This document shows positions 46,765 through 59,022 of a stretch of DNA of 64,000 nucleotides, piece after piece. A program made the translations under genes and the position numbers. This stretch comes from Pogostemon cablin (lineage: Eukaryota > Streptophyta > Magnoliopsida > Lamiales > Lamiaceae), in contig CM042955.1 of the NCBI GenBank assembly GCA_023678885.1, forward strand, positions 16,875,835 to 16,939,834, given 5' to 3'. How positions within the stretch are numbered: position 1 is the first letter of the stretch; every line of letters starts with the position of its first letter. The notes beneath the pieces were generated by a model. It worked only from the letters and a program-made list of their open reading frames with translations. It was not told where the DNA came from and made no database searches.

Positions 46765-49700
46765 TTAAACCACTTGGTAGTTTTCAGTAGATAGAAGCGT
46801 TCTCTGGGCAAACTTGGGTGGATTACGTCCTCCCAGTGGAAGTATATCAGCCACCTGCAGACAGTTGAATATATTAATCAGAAACCACAGAGTAGTGCTT
46901 AAAACGCAAACTTATTACTAGGTAAATTATGGTGTGCGCATTCTCAGGGTAGGTTTTAAGCTATCCATTTCAATAGAATATATGAGCTAAGCAGTTATAC
47001 CGAAATTGTCTCATGCTAACTCATAGAGGGCTAAACAATAAGCACAGTGTGTCAATATGCTTGAGCTCTCCTAATAATAACTTGCTAACAAATCAAAGTT
47101 GAATTGGGCTGGGTTTTCGTGTAATGTAGTTAAATTACTGAAGGTTGAGAGGGTGGTTAAATGTAAATCCAGACTAGCTTCTCCAAATAGACTAAACTGG
47201 ATACAAAGTATTGGTGAGTCCCTTTAAAGAACAAGATTTTAATAAAAGACAGGAGAGAACCTTATAATTGCTGAATGTGCTCGTAGAAGTGAAGCGCACC
47301 GAAATGGGGAAAAGATATGATGTATCCACAGCAGGAATAACAAACTCCATAGATCCACTGCAAAGAGTTTAACATCCAAATTAACTGAAATCACAATTAA
47401 ATCACTTTAAAGGTGAAAAGGAATAACTTCATTGTGAACTGACCTGCGATTTGAGTTATCAATGAGTACAATGGACCACTCCAAAAACGACTTCCTAGAA
47501 TCATATCTGCAATTCATATGATTGAAATAATCATCTTTATTAAACTGAATAGAACACCATAAAATAAGGATACAAATCCCAAGTTAACTTCATGCAGAAA
47601 ATATAAACTGGCCACCATTCAGAGAACCATTTACTTAATCCTGTCCCATTAAATTTTAGCAAAAATATGATTCTTATTTAACTAGATATACGAAAGGATT
47701 TCAGCCAGTTTTTCCGTACAACAAAAAATAAGCAATATCCTCATTAACATGTTACACAAGGGGGACCAGGCAATCTAAGATTCATATAATAAGAATATCA
47801 CACTATGATCGGCACATTAACCACAAATCACTTCAAATCTAAGTTGAATTAATATGATAACTAAAATATAGAAATGAGTTAACTTCACGGAAAAAAAAAA
47901 TTGTTAAGAATGATATTAATATCAATCATCTATTGTTTACTTTGAAAGGAGACAAAGATTTTATTACAAATTTCAACAATGGGTGACTACAGTCCCAAAA
48001 GGCTAAAGACACTGATTTTGTTTTCTCTAGCACAATCTATTTCATGTTTCATAATTTCACAGACAGAAACTATAGATTCTAATTTAGTAATCAAAGTTAA
48101 GTTCTAAATATTTAATTTTTCAACTCGGCATTCACCAAACCAGAAACCTTACTATCATTACTCCTAACTTCTGTTGCTTGTTTCAACTAAGACATTCATA
48201 AAAGATAGGTAATTTTACCGAGAAAAACCCCAACCTGATTCTCTCAGTAACAAAGTAAAAAACCTAATCTTATTCAACTAAAACAGCCATTTTTTTTTTA
48301 TTATTGGTTTATCCTTGCATAGTATTATCCAAGAATCCGTAACATGGTTCTCCAAGTAATAAACAATTTAACTCAAAACAATTAGATTGAAACATATCCA
48401 GTCATAAATTTCAAGGGCCTTTCACAGGTGAAGTCATTATTTAAGAATAACAATCACGATGATGATTCGTAAATGTTTTTGAAGAAACAGGTTCAGTGAA
48501 TATTATGAGAAGTCAGCATCACTGTAAAATTCTGAGACTACAAATTTAAAATATGGCTTTATAAACCTAAATTCAATTATCATAAAGTTAAACCTCATCC
48601 CATTCAAAATACAAAAACAAACACCCACTATAATTATTCACAAGATTTCAGAATAACAAAACCTCAAGCCAAAACTCTACTTAAAGACAATAATAACAGA
48701 ATGCTAACATGAATTAGGATAAACCAATGAAACCTCACCTCCACTCCCCATCAATCTGTTGTACTCTTGGTGCCTCAGAAAGAGCCGGAAGAGGAATTGA
48801 AATAACCACATTTTGTAGATCAAACATTGGAGAAGCTTCATATTCCAAATTCACGTAGGTTTCTTTTCCAGAAATAGAAGGCCAGCAGTTAACTGCAATT
48901 ACAAATACGTGAAGAAGACCATAAATATATCCATCTACATTTTTTGTTTATTTGAGTTTTAGGATAGATGATTGAACAAAACTCACTAGTCAATGGCACA
49001 AGTGATTCATCTGCACTTTGCATTCTCCATTTCAACAAACTAAGACCATCACCAGCAGGAAATGGGCGATCTGGATTCTTGAGACCCAAAATATTTTGGC
49101 TAGAAAACAATTCCTTATTAATATTGGGGTGTGTTTTTGGTACAATTCCTGGATTTTCACCAGATTCAATCTGAATGAACATTAAAAAATACTCTCAGAT
49201 TTGTGCAATGTGAACAAAACTAAGAGAGTTTTTGAAATTGGAAGCAACCAATCATCTGTATAAAAAATATAGCAGGTCAGAGGAGAGAAAAGTAGAACCT
49301 GAACTTGAATGAATCCATCATCTTGGTTAAGTATTTGGAGGGTCAACATGCCCTGCAAATCGAAATTTCCGACGCCACCATCCCGTTTTAATGTTACATT
49401 TAGCTTTTCTTCAACAGTTAAAGTAACCGGATCACTTGGCGGAAGAGCAGCTGCTTTAGACTGACCAACACTAGGTCTCACATCTTCAACAATCACTTCA
49501 CCTTCAGCCTTAAGAGATTCCAAGAACTGGTTGGTCCTCTGTGTTTTTCCAAGCTTCATGCCACCTTTTGATGGAGCTGAAGCAGGTGCTGGAGGTTGAC
49601 CTAATCATAGAGACATGAAAGAAAGAATCAAACAGATTATATCAATCAATTTACCATGAATTATATTGCTAAATACATTTCCCTTAACCAAGCACAACAA

Positions 49701-52700
49701 ACAGATCATTAAATAGCTATAAGTTAGCAATAACCGTCCAAAATATCATAACCTAATAAAAGATTTCAACTGAGAAATGATTACAAGACTGATTCATTGC
49801 ACTCATGAGGCATAAGCATACAAAAGTACAATTAAAACAAATCTAGATCAGATAATTCCATGAACTGAGTTCATCTTATAAAGGAAGCCGCAGCTATGTG
49901 ACATGTTCAGGTGATACAATAACAGCATGCAAGGCAAAGAAAATCTATTTAGACAATAGATGCTGTAATCTTTCACCTAAATCAATGTCTAAACATGTCA
50001 GCATTCAATAACTTATAAGTCAGACGTAAATACTAAAGCAGTATGATCCTTACGAATTATCAAGTAGCTTTACATTTTAATAAGGACAAACCTTTAGGCT
50101 TAGTGTAAGATTCCACTTCGGTGCTCAATCCAAAGCTAGAATTATTTCCAAAACCACTTGTGTCACTGCCAAAGCCAGTATCAATTCTTCCAGAACCCAG
50201 ACCTTGCAAAGACATATATCCACTCTTCTCACCCCTATTCTTCTCAATCTAGATGATTTACAAAATAAGTTATGTCAATTTATGATCTGCAAAATGACAG
50301 AAGAAAACTATCAAACTTGAGCCCCAAATCAATCACCTTGCTTTTGTCAATCTCGCTAGCCTTCCGTTTCATAATATCCTTGGTTTCATTGATTTTGCTT
50401 TGCAAGACTAACTTGTGCAACTTCTCTTCATGACTTTCCATCTCACAATACTGCTTCACTTGTGCAACTGTGACATTTTCCTTGTGTCCAAGTGAGATGA
50501 CTTCATCGAATGCAAAGAGAATCTCAAAAGCTGTCTTGCCAATACCCTCTTCATCTAGTGAATAAGAGTATTCAGGCACCTAAGGGTGTTAAAGAAAAAA
50601 TGGCCCAGTAAATAAGATGATAAGAATCACCAAAATGATACCTTCATATGAGAACGACATATATACTTTCAACTCTATACCTAGAATAGATTATGACAAT
50701 GTTTCTATTTCAATCAAAAAATCTTACGGAAGAACAAATGCATAAACTGTATATTCAAGCAAAACCCAGTAAAAGGGCAACATAACAGAAACAATTCATA
50801 GCCAAACAAAGAAAAGGATACAAGTTTTGAGAGCAGCCTCAGTGTCTCCAAATCCTCAAGAATGTTGCTTTGTTTATTAGTAACAAGAAGCAAGTACAGG
50901 GACTCTATTGGCTGATAAACATAGCGGACATTTTCGGTCTCCACATAGGTATGTTGTTTCCCTGTTCCAACCAATTTAGGGAAAGCTGCAAGGTATCCCT
51001 CGATTCTTATACGAGACATGTCAACAAACTGCCTCGAGACAAGTGCTGCAAAGATTGAGAAATCATATAGTTAGGTATGCACGCAATCTTAATTGCATCC
51101 AGTAACAACATGGAACGTGGGAAATCAAACCAATGTGCACAAACACTACCAAAAGTAGTTGCACACATAAGAATTAACAAACGTAGATCATCAGAAGAGT
51201 AGATCAGCACAATCAAAATCTTATTTGAATGCTTGAAATACAATTATCGTGATGATGACTGATGAGTAATTCAACACAGGGCACAATGACCATAACCAAA
51301 ACCATGACATAAATCAAAATTATCAAAGTCAATTAAAAGAGAAAAAAAATTCAACATGGACCTTAAGCAAATGCAAAAAATAATGATAGTGGTAACAGGA
51401 AAATGCTAAATCATTCAGAAAAAACAAGACATAGAAATTCAAATTCCACCAAGGTAGAGGAAAACATTATTATAAAAAAAAATACAGAAAGCTACAGAGC
51501 AAGTTTCCACTTACAGTCATAAGAAAAAGAAAGCTCAATCAATTATCTGAAAACTCTTAATAAAGTTTATCCCCATTATTGAAATTTAGCATAGTGATAG
51601 GTTTCCAAAGATCAAAATTCCCGGAGGGTAGGAAAAATACATCCATCGACAAGAAAAAAACATAGAGCAACTTAGATTTCAGCTGTAACAATAAGGCTTA
51701 GATTTTAAGAGAAATTCCAGCTTAGTAATAAAATTAAATACTCTTTGACATTGTCTACATGAATCCCTACAAACCTAATGAGGATTCATTTTACATCAGA
51801 TATTGCAATAGCTTGATGTCTCTCAACCTATAGAAAGGAAAAGCTTACTCCATGCCTTCACTAGTGGCAAAAGTGTGTTTAAACTGATAAGTTCAGAGGT
51901 CAAAAGTGCAAATGTTTAGACATCACACTAATTATGAAATAACCAACAGACTATTAATCAACATTCATACAATGAAATAACAAATCCACCATTTAAAAAA
52001 ATGCATAGATGAGTCTACTTTCAAATGTATACAATGATCCAGCCCTTTATTAAGGATCTTCAATCCTCATATTATTTTGTATAATGAAGAGGCTCAACAA
52101 TAAATTTCAAGTTAGACAGATATGCATCATGCATAGAGATATTTTTTACTAATCTTCAAGGATCATTCCTGATATTACAGAAGCAAAGATGCAGTTCATC
52201 TAGGACAAAATGCATAGCTAGCAACCATACATTTCTTTCAGAATAAAGATCATCCATAGAAAGATTTTCAAACTACAAAATGAATATACTAAAAGTGCAC
52301 AAATTGTAAATGCTTGGCTATTTTGCACACGAAAAAAGAATCTGAACCACCAGTTTTCGTCTAATGGTCAAGAAATTTCCCCTGTGAACTAAAAAGTCAA
52401 AGCAATGTGTTCTACAACAGAGAAATTCAGACTTCTTTTAAATTATGTTAATTAAAAAATCTCCAAAAAATAATCTAGCAGTCATTATACAAAACACTAG
52501 GAGCTTTCTTTTTCTACTCAAGTGAATTTGGTGGGGAGAATTCCCACCAAATCAACCTTCTTAATGCTTTTGTCTCTTCATTTTTTTAACCCTTACATTG
52601 TACTTTCATTGTTTAGTCATCTGAAAATTATGAGACAAATTTAATCTTTTCTGACATGGGTTTACTTCAAAGTTTGTTCACATATAATTGAAGGTCTTTG

Positions 52701-53199
52701 CATCCCAGATGAGATTGCAATGGTATTGAGGAAACGAGCAGTGATACGTCATCAATAACATTAATTACCAGTTGATCTATGCAACGCAATCACAACTGAA
52801 AAAACAATACTTCCCCACATATGTTCTGCAACCAAACAAATTAATAAGCAAGTACACAAACCTAATATTCTAATGTAAATCCTAAAGAATTGATACCACG
52901 TTCCAATGCCATCTTTGCAGGGATATTTTCATAAATTCCACCATTTAGAGTGAGAAATTAAGTATAATATTTAAATGAAACGATCAGATCCGCATATCTA
53001 AGCTACTTGTGCAAAATCAGAACTAAAAATTGAAAATAAAGCCTTAGAAGCCCACCTTTGCCAGATTTACTTGTAATGGAAGCGGCAAGTACAACCTGCA
53101 TAGTAGATCACAGGGTTATAGTAAGAAACACAAATAAAGTAGATCAAAAGGATATAGAAGTTCTTTTAAAGGAAGGTAAAACTGAAGAAAAATTACCAT
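46765..53199 (-). CDS. Coatomer subunit delta (delta-COP), copy 1
   Basis: Subunit of the COPI coat F-subcomplex, which acts in Golgi-to-ER retrograde transport. Exons on the minus strand: 53197-53199 (ATG only), 53056-53095, 50822-51045, 50337-50579, 50092-50248, 49299-49600, 48987-49170, 48739-48892, 47444-47506, 47261-47357, 46765-46854. They sum to 1,557 nt and 518 residues, the normal size. The N-terminal longin-type domain (VVLAASITSKSGKALVSRQF, GTGKQHTYVETENVRYVYQ, EYSYSLDEEGIGKTAFEIL) ends near residue 140. A linker with a KxxK-rich coiled coil and Gly/Ser stretch follows. The mu-homology domain runs from about residue 270 to the end (VEEKLNVTLKRDGGVGNFDL, LTINCWPSISGKETYVNLEY, SMEFVIPAVDTSYLFPISV), ending ENYQVV. 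All introns are GT-AG and all phases fit. Confidence 0.96.
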
Positions 53200-53625
53200 C
53201 TTGTTCCTCTCAATTCCACCACACCCTGATCAAGAAAACGAGGGATTGGGACGAGATAGGGGATCCGAACAACACCTGCAATGTCATAAAAGGATCTTCT
53301 GAATTTGAAATGTGACGAAAAGCAGTGCGTAAAAAAAATACAGCACACAAGTAAAAGATCCAGATCTGAAGCGATAATTATACGGTAGAAATTGACGAAA
53401 TTCCAGATAAGGCCACAAATTACAATTCGTATTAAAGATTTCCACAGCCTGTAGAATGGATTCTGTAAAAAACACCCAATGAGAGTGGAACTTAACCAAA
53501 ATTTAATGGAAATCAGAGGAGTTTTGAACGGATCAGCCGCACAAATACAGGAGCTTAAATGGCCATTACCTGGACACACCAGAATCGTAGATCAAACTGA
53601 GAGAGTGAGGTATGGCTAATTTGAC
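53200..53625 (-). promoter_or_regulatory. 5' leader of delta-COP copy 1 with a leader intron
   Basis: The exon holding the ATG extends back to an acceptor at 53276 (cattgcag|gtgttg). Upstream, a donor-like GTGTCCAG|GTAATGG at 53570 suggests a first non-coding exon at about 53570-53625, with an intron of about 295 bp between. The transcription start was not located. Confidence 0.5.
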
Positions 53626-54791
53626 TATTTACCCTTGAGAAGGAGAGAAAACTCGTGAAGAGTGCTTTGATGTTACTCAATACTTCATTCGTTCAGTTCA
53701 AATAGCACAATTTTATTATATTAGGCGTTTCGTCCAAATTGCATCATTTTTTTTTTTTAGTAAAAATGATTCATCCCTACCCATCACATTTCTCTAATAC
53801 ACATATCCAATTTACATAAAATAATAATATTCCTTAATTTACGTGCAAAAAGTAAATGATGTACTTTGATCGGAAATGAGGGAGCATGTCAATTTCCCAA
53901 AACATTTTCATTTTGCACCCCTCTTCACGCAAGGATATTAAGAAGTAATTTTAAGATGGTGTTTGTTTTGTGTTTAAGTTGATAAACTAGTAAATATTAT
54001 GTCAAATCAAGTATTAATTAAGGTGAGAGAAGTGGAGAGAAAGAAATTAAAAAAGTATTAATTGAGGAGAGTTTATATTGTAGGTGTATGTAAGTGTAAA
54101 TAGGGTGTCTATGTGTATATATGGGAGATTTATTAAATCTTAATCTGGAAGATTAAATTTAAAGTGAACATACTTATGATACTTTTTTTTATAAAATATG
54201 TTAGGTGTGCTAGATAGGATTTATTTTTTTTACATAAAGTATATGAGGAATTGTGATTGTGTTTGATTTTTTGTTTTTTTGGAAGATTTAAATTTTTATG
54301 AGACAACCAAAATAAATGTATCATGTGAAATGAAACAGAAAGAGTATATGGAGAAGGAGAGTAATATTATAAGGATTATTTTATAAATAATTTATAATAA
54401 TATTAATATAATATAAAGTGATAATATTTTTATTAATAAAAAATAACAAGAATAACATCTTTTATAAAAAAAAAGTTTTTATTATTAAGAAATCATAAAA
54501 ACAATCTTACACAAGTGTTCCTCCTAATCTTATTTCATGTGAACTCCGCTATTTATAAATTGTAAAAATAATTATAAATTGATATTTTGTTCATTTTATA
54601 TAGTACTAAACTTAATTTTAGTGCGTAGCCAACTGGTATTACTTAAAGAAATTTCTTTTATAATAATTGCAAAACTAATAGAACTCAACAAATCATATAA
54701 GTTTTTATTAGTTGGTTTATATATTTTTGTTAATAAGTATACATGTTTGAATATAAGCACACGAACTAGCATTGTGCATCTGAGTACATAT

Positions 54792-54841
<50 letters not shown>

Positions 54842-55029
54842 GTAGTTTCCGAGTTTTTTAAAAATACACATGTTGCAATTTTGTTCTTTTCAAAATAAAA
54901 TTTTATATGTATTTTGTTTCTATTGATGGAGTATTTATAATTATGTTTAATTGTGTTTTGGCTTTGATCGAACTTAATTATCTTGATATATCTATTCTAA
55001 AATAATTTTCTAATATAAAATTTTTTAAA
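53626..55029. other. Intergenic DNA with MITE debris and (AT)n
   Basis: A degenerate Stowaway-like stretch lies at about 53680-53886 (gttcagttcaaatagcac ... cggaaatgagggagcatg). AT-rich filler and an (AT)n run at 54797-54838 follow. No gene is supported. Confidence 0.4.
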
Positions 55030-56110
55030 TATGAGTGTTGTTCATAATTTTGTATGTCCCCAAGTGTAGGGAATCAATTGTAGTTCCATGTGTGACCAAG
55101 TAAAAATATCGAACCCAAATGATTAGAGCTAAACAGATTGCCACAAAAATATATTAATTTGCCCCACTAATAATTAAGACAAAGTAACCTTTTATGAGTT
55201 TGGAAATTAATAACTAATATGCTGAAAAATAAATACTAAATCAAATAAATAGAATAAAAGTCACAAACAATCACAAGTGTTTCAAGAGAGAAGACAAGAT
55301 AGCTTTAAGAAATCCAGTTTAAATTGGTCAAACTAAATCACTAGACAATCGGTTAGAATTCCTGCAGTTATTATGAAGGCATCACGTAATTATGTTAAAT
55401 CCATCTCTTAAAGTAAACTTAACATGTAAACCTGGTTTAAACCCTTGAATGCAGAAAAATAATTCATACTTCCTTTCTAAGTACTTCATGCTAAATTCCT
55501 AATAGGCTAGAGCACTAGACTTCCCTTTATAAGTACTTAAGAATTAATCTTCAACTCCCACCTAACAATCTAAGAAACAAAATCCTCTAGAATAATAATT
55601 AATAGATATATTAAGTGTTCAATATTAATTATTCTAATGAATAAATGTTATATGATTAAATCTTCTTTACCCATAATAGGATGACAAAATTAATCCCTTT
55701 ATGTCACAAGCAACAAGCATAAATATGCATAAGACAATGACATATCATGAATAGGGTAGATCATATAAGACAAAAATATAAGTCTCAAATTCAAAGCATT
55801 AATAAGAGAATAAGTATACTACAAAAATCCAATTTAGTCTAGGTCATCAATTCATAACAATTTAACCTTCAAACCTAAAACTATTCAGAAAAGTACTAGC
55901 TCATGGTATTACAAGCAACAACCATGCCTATGGAATGAAACTTACCTATGAGTCTATAAATCAACAATAAGAAATTAAAGAAGGAAGAAAAACCCGTGTC
56001 TGGAATAATTCTCCGTCTTCTCTTTCCGTCTTGATGATCCTCCTCCGTTCTCCTTCTCAAGTAACAAACAACTTCTCCTTATCAAGTAGCAAACACCATG
56101 ATTGAGGGTG
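55030..56110 (-). mobile_element. Retroelement-like non-coding fragment
   Basis: The segment beginning 'tgtccccaagtgtagggaat' and running to the C/T-rich 'tctccgtcttctctttccgt' block near 56000-56090 resembles the non-coding end regions of plant gypsy-type or TRIM retroelements. No domain is coded, and no second LTR or target duplication was found, so this is uncertain. Confidence 0.25.
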
Positions 56111-56637
56111 ATAGGTGAAAGGCGGATGTAGGGTAGAGATGGATGGCGGAAGATGATGGGTGAAGATTGTGTAGCCCAAAGGGTGTGGTATAGAGTTATT
56201 CGGTTTCTTCACCCCTTATGTGGTGATGAGAATAAGTATATATAAGTGTGAGAATGGAATAAAAGATACAGAGTAAAAGGATATGAGATCTTAAAAAATT
56301 AGGAAAATATAATTATGGAAGATATGAAGGGATATTAAATTAAGAAATAACTTAGCCACCAAAAAAATAAGAAATATAGGGTAATTTTTGTGAATTTTCG
56401 GAAAATTCACATCAAATTACCGATGAAAATATTAGGGTTACACTAGGTGCACTCCAAAATTACCCTAAAATTAATATAGCATATTAAGGAGGAAAAAAAT
56501 AAAATAAAATTTGGTGCATAAATTCTAAATCCATATCTCCAAATACATAGTAGAAGATTTTATGAATTAAAATACTATATAATATTACTTATATATTTTA
56601 TAAAAAACATATAATATTAATTATAAAACTTAAAGAT

Positions 56638-56682
<45 letters not shown>

Positions 56683-56980
56683 CTTTTTTTTAACTATTAG
56701 TATATTAACACATTTGTTATTTATTAAATAAAATATTTCAAATTTAAAATAATTTTTTTTAATCCGCGTGTAATGCCGGTAGTATATTAGTAGGAGTAAT
56801 ATTTTGCCTATAATTATATTTTAAAATATTTTAAACTTTATAAATAAATATTAAATTTTAAAGATACAACGTGATATAAAACCAGTAGTAGAAATAACTA
56901 TCAAAGTAATTGGAGTTTTAAATACATCCTCACCGTTCAATATTAGGTCTAGTGGAAAATGGTCGGAATGCATTTTTTTT

Positions 56981-57217
56981 GGGTTAATTGCAAAAAAAAA
57001 TCACGAACTTTACTTTTATTGCAAATTAATCCTCACTTTTGTGAAATTGTAAAAAAAACCACCACCTTTAAGTATTGTTGCAAAAAAAACCCAATTTGTG
57101 ACTAAAAGTAGTTTTTTTGCAACAATACTTAAAGGTGGTATTTTTTTTTTCAATTTCTCAAAAGTAAGGATTAATTTACAATAGGAGTAAAGTTCATGAT
57201 TTTTTTGCAATTAATCC
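56981..57217. mobile_element. Foldback MULE-type MITE
   Basis: Nearly the whole element is one inverted repeat: 'gggttaattgcaaaaaaaaa' at the left against the inverse of 'ggattaattgcaaaaaaatc' at the right, pairing up to 'cacctttaagtattgttgca' near the centre. A 9-bp repeat (a followed by eight t) flanks it at 56972-56980 and 57218-57226. The 9-bp duplication fits Mutator-like elements, although it is low-complexity. Confidence 0.7.
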
Positions 57218-57574
57218 ATTTTTTTTATATATTTATTTTTTAAATACATTAATTTACAATTATTTATTATAATTTCATTCTAAGAAATTTTATTACTTAT
57301 TCGAGTTACATTGACCAAGTGTGGTGTGATTTATAGTACCAGTAACTAGTAAGTACTTTCTTGCGAGGAGTTGCACATTTTTTTGCACCTATTTTTTTTT
57401 TTTAAATGGCTGTTTTTATACTATAGACCGTTTCTTCTTTTGACAGGAAAAAAAATTATATTGAAAGTAATTGGAATAAGCCAGCATTAGTTGACATGAT
57501 AAAATTAAGGGAAACCCACGAGCTCCCAAGAATAATATTAGCTCGTGGGCAATTTTACATTATAAACATGATTG

Positions 57575-57955
57575 ACCCATCAAAATGAAACATTACATAA
57601 GAAGTAGCCAAAGGCTGAATATCATTAAGTAATAATTTACCCAACAAAATGAAACATCACATAAGAAGTAGCCAAAGGCTGAATATCTTTAAGTAAGAGA
57701 TAAGCGGCCACATAACACTCCGATTTGCCAAGAGCACAAAGGATAACATCACGGGCATCACCAATAATCGCAAAACTTGAAAGCTTGAGTGACACAGCTA
57801 TTAGGAGAGCTTCGTGAAGGACTAAAATTCCGCTACCTCAGGATCCGAGATACCATCAAATCTTTTGCTAAGGCCGAACACAAAGTAACTATTTGAATCC
57901 TGGATGGCTAACCACTTCTTTTTTTAATCCAAAATAGTCTTAATGACCGACGGTG
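57575..57955 (-). pseudogene. RNase H-like (RVT_3) retroelement fragment
   Basis: On the minus strand the frames give FVFGLSKRFDGISDPEVAEF, then after a frame change LHEALLIAVSLKLSSFAIIG, DARDVILCALGKSECYVAAY and LLKDIQPLA. The order D-P-x-x-A-E-x...A-L-L-x-A-x-x-L...D-A-x-x-V-I is that of the RNase H-like domain at the end of plant non-LTR reverse transcriptases and related host copies. A stop after AEF and the frame shift show decay. The end of the fragment is duplicated (64-bp unit at 57581 and 57645). Confidence 0.55.
57581..57708. repeat. 64-bp tandem duplication
   Basis: The unit 'caaaatgaaacattacataa' through 'ggctgaatatcattaagtaa' at 57581 recurs from 57645 with three or four changes. 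It lies at the end of the RNase H-like fragment. Confidence 0.8.
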
Positions 57956-59022
57956 GTCCATCAAATAATAGTTCGTTTCTAATTTCTTATAGACAGATTT
58001 AGGATCGTATTAGTTAAGCTCGTGTAACACATAAATATACTTTATGAATAAAAAATAGGGTGGTTTAAATGTTGGATAATTGTGATTAAGCTTTAACACA
58101 ATAGAGGTCGAGTTTGGCATTTTCAGCGCTGGTTTGACGCAACAAGCATGGCTTTTTGACTAGAATTAGCCGCAAATTGATAGATCGTTCGACCAACACG
58201 GACAAACGAGAAGTCAACAAGCGGCCAACAAGCCGAACAAAGCCTATTTCTTTGTCCAGATCAAACATTCTATGCATTTTCAACCTCAGTTGGCCGCCAA
58301 AATCGCGAACATTACAAAATTTAGGTATTTAGAAATGACACTTAAATCAGCTAAAATAGTTAAAATCACATACATGTAATCTCTTTGTTACTTCTTTATT
58401 GACACTACACTAGTTTAGCTAGTTGTGTACGCTCTTTGATATATAAATATATTTCTTTAAAATAAAGTGAATAGGTGATATAGTAATTATTATTACATTT
58501 TTTTTAGAAATTGAATTTTTGTGAAACAAACCAAAATAAAAATAATGAAAACAAATAAAAACAAAGGTACTATATTTAATGAATCATGTATCATACTTTA
58601 ATTAATCATGTTTTAACTATCTTAAAATGATACTCCATGTCTAAAAAATCACACTATAATAATTAATTAGTCAAATCAATAAATCTATTGCTCCTAACCT
58701 GTCTTTATAAGTATTGTTTAAAAAGAACATGTCCCTTTAATGACATACTACTTTTATCTTATTTAATTTATGAGGCCTACTTGGGTCACCATGAGCCCCA
58801 CCCCTCATGTGGGAGGGTCATGGGTGATCACGGATCACCCAAGAATTACCCTTAATTTGTATATACCTACTCCTTCCCGTAATATTTCACAAAAAAAATT
58901 CCTTTTGTAAAATTACAAAGGAATTATGCAAAGTATTACGAGACTGCTAAATATTATTTTCTCTTAAAAAAGCATGCACCACACTGAGAATAATGATAGT
59001 CAAAATTATAGTAGCACACTAA
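57956..59022. other. Intergenic DNA, no supported gene
   Basis: A minus-strand open frame at 58086-58283 has no recognisable motif. A short inverted repeat made of 'ctactccttcccgtaatatt' and 'aagtattacgag' lies at about 58868-58950. Confidence 0.4.

Noticed and set aside
48968..49174. Plus-strand open frame over delta-COP exon 7, also present at 61464-61670
   Set aside because: Its conservation between the two copies follows from the delta-COP exon on the other strand.
53058..53315. Plus-strand open frame across delta-COP exons 1-2
   Set aside because: It is antisense to the start region of delta-COP and includes intron sequence.
54579..54845. Plus-strand open frame ending in an Ile/Tyr run
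   Set aside because: It is the translation of an (AT)n microsatellite and AT-rich DNA.
58086..58283. Minus-strand 65-codon open frame
   Set aside because: No family likeness, and short enough to be expected by chance.
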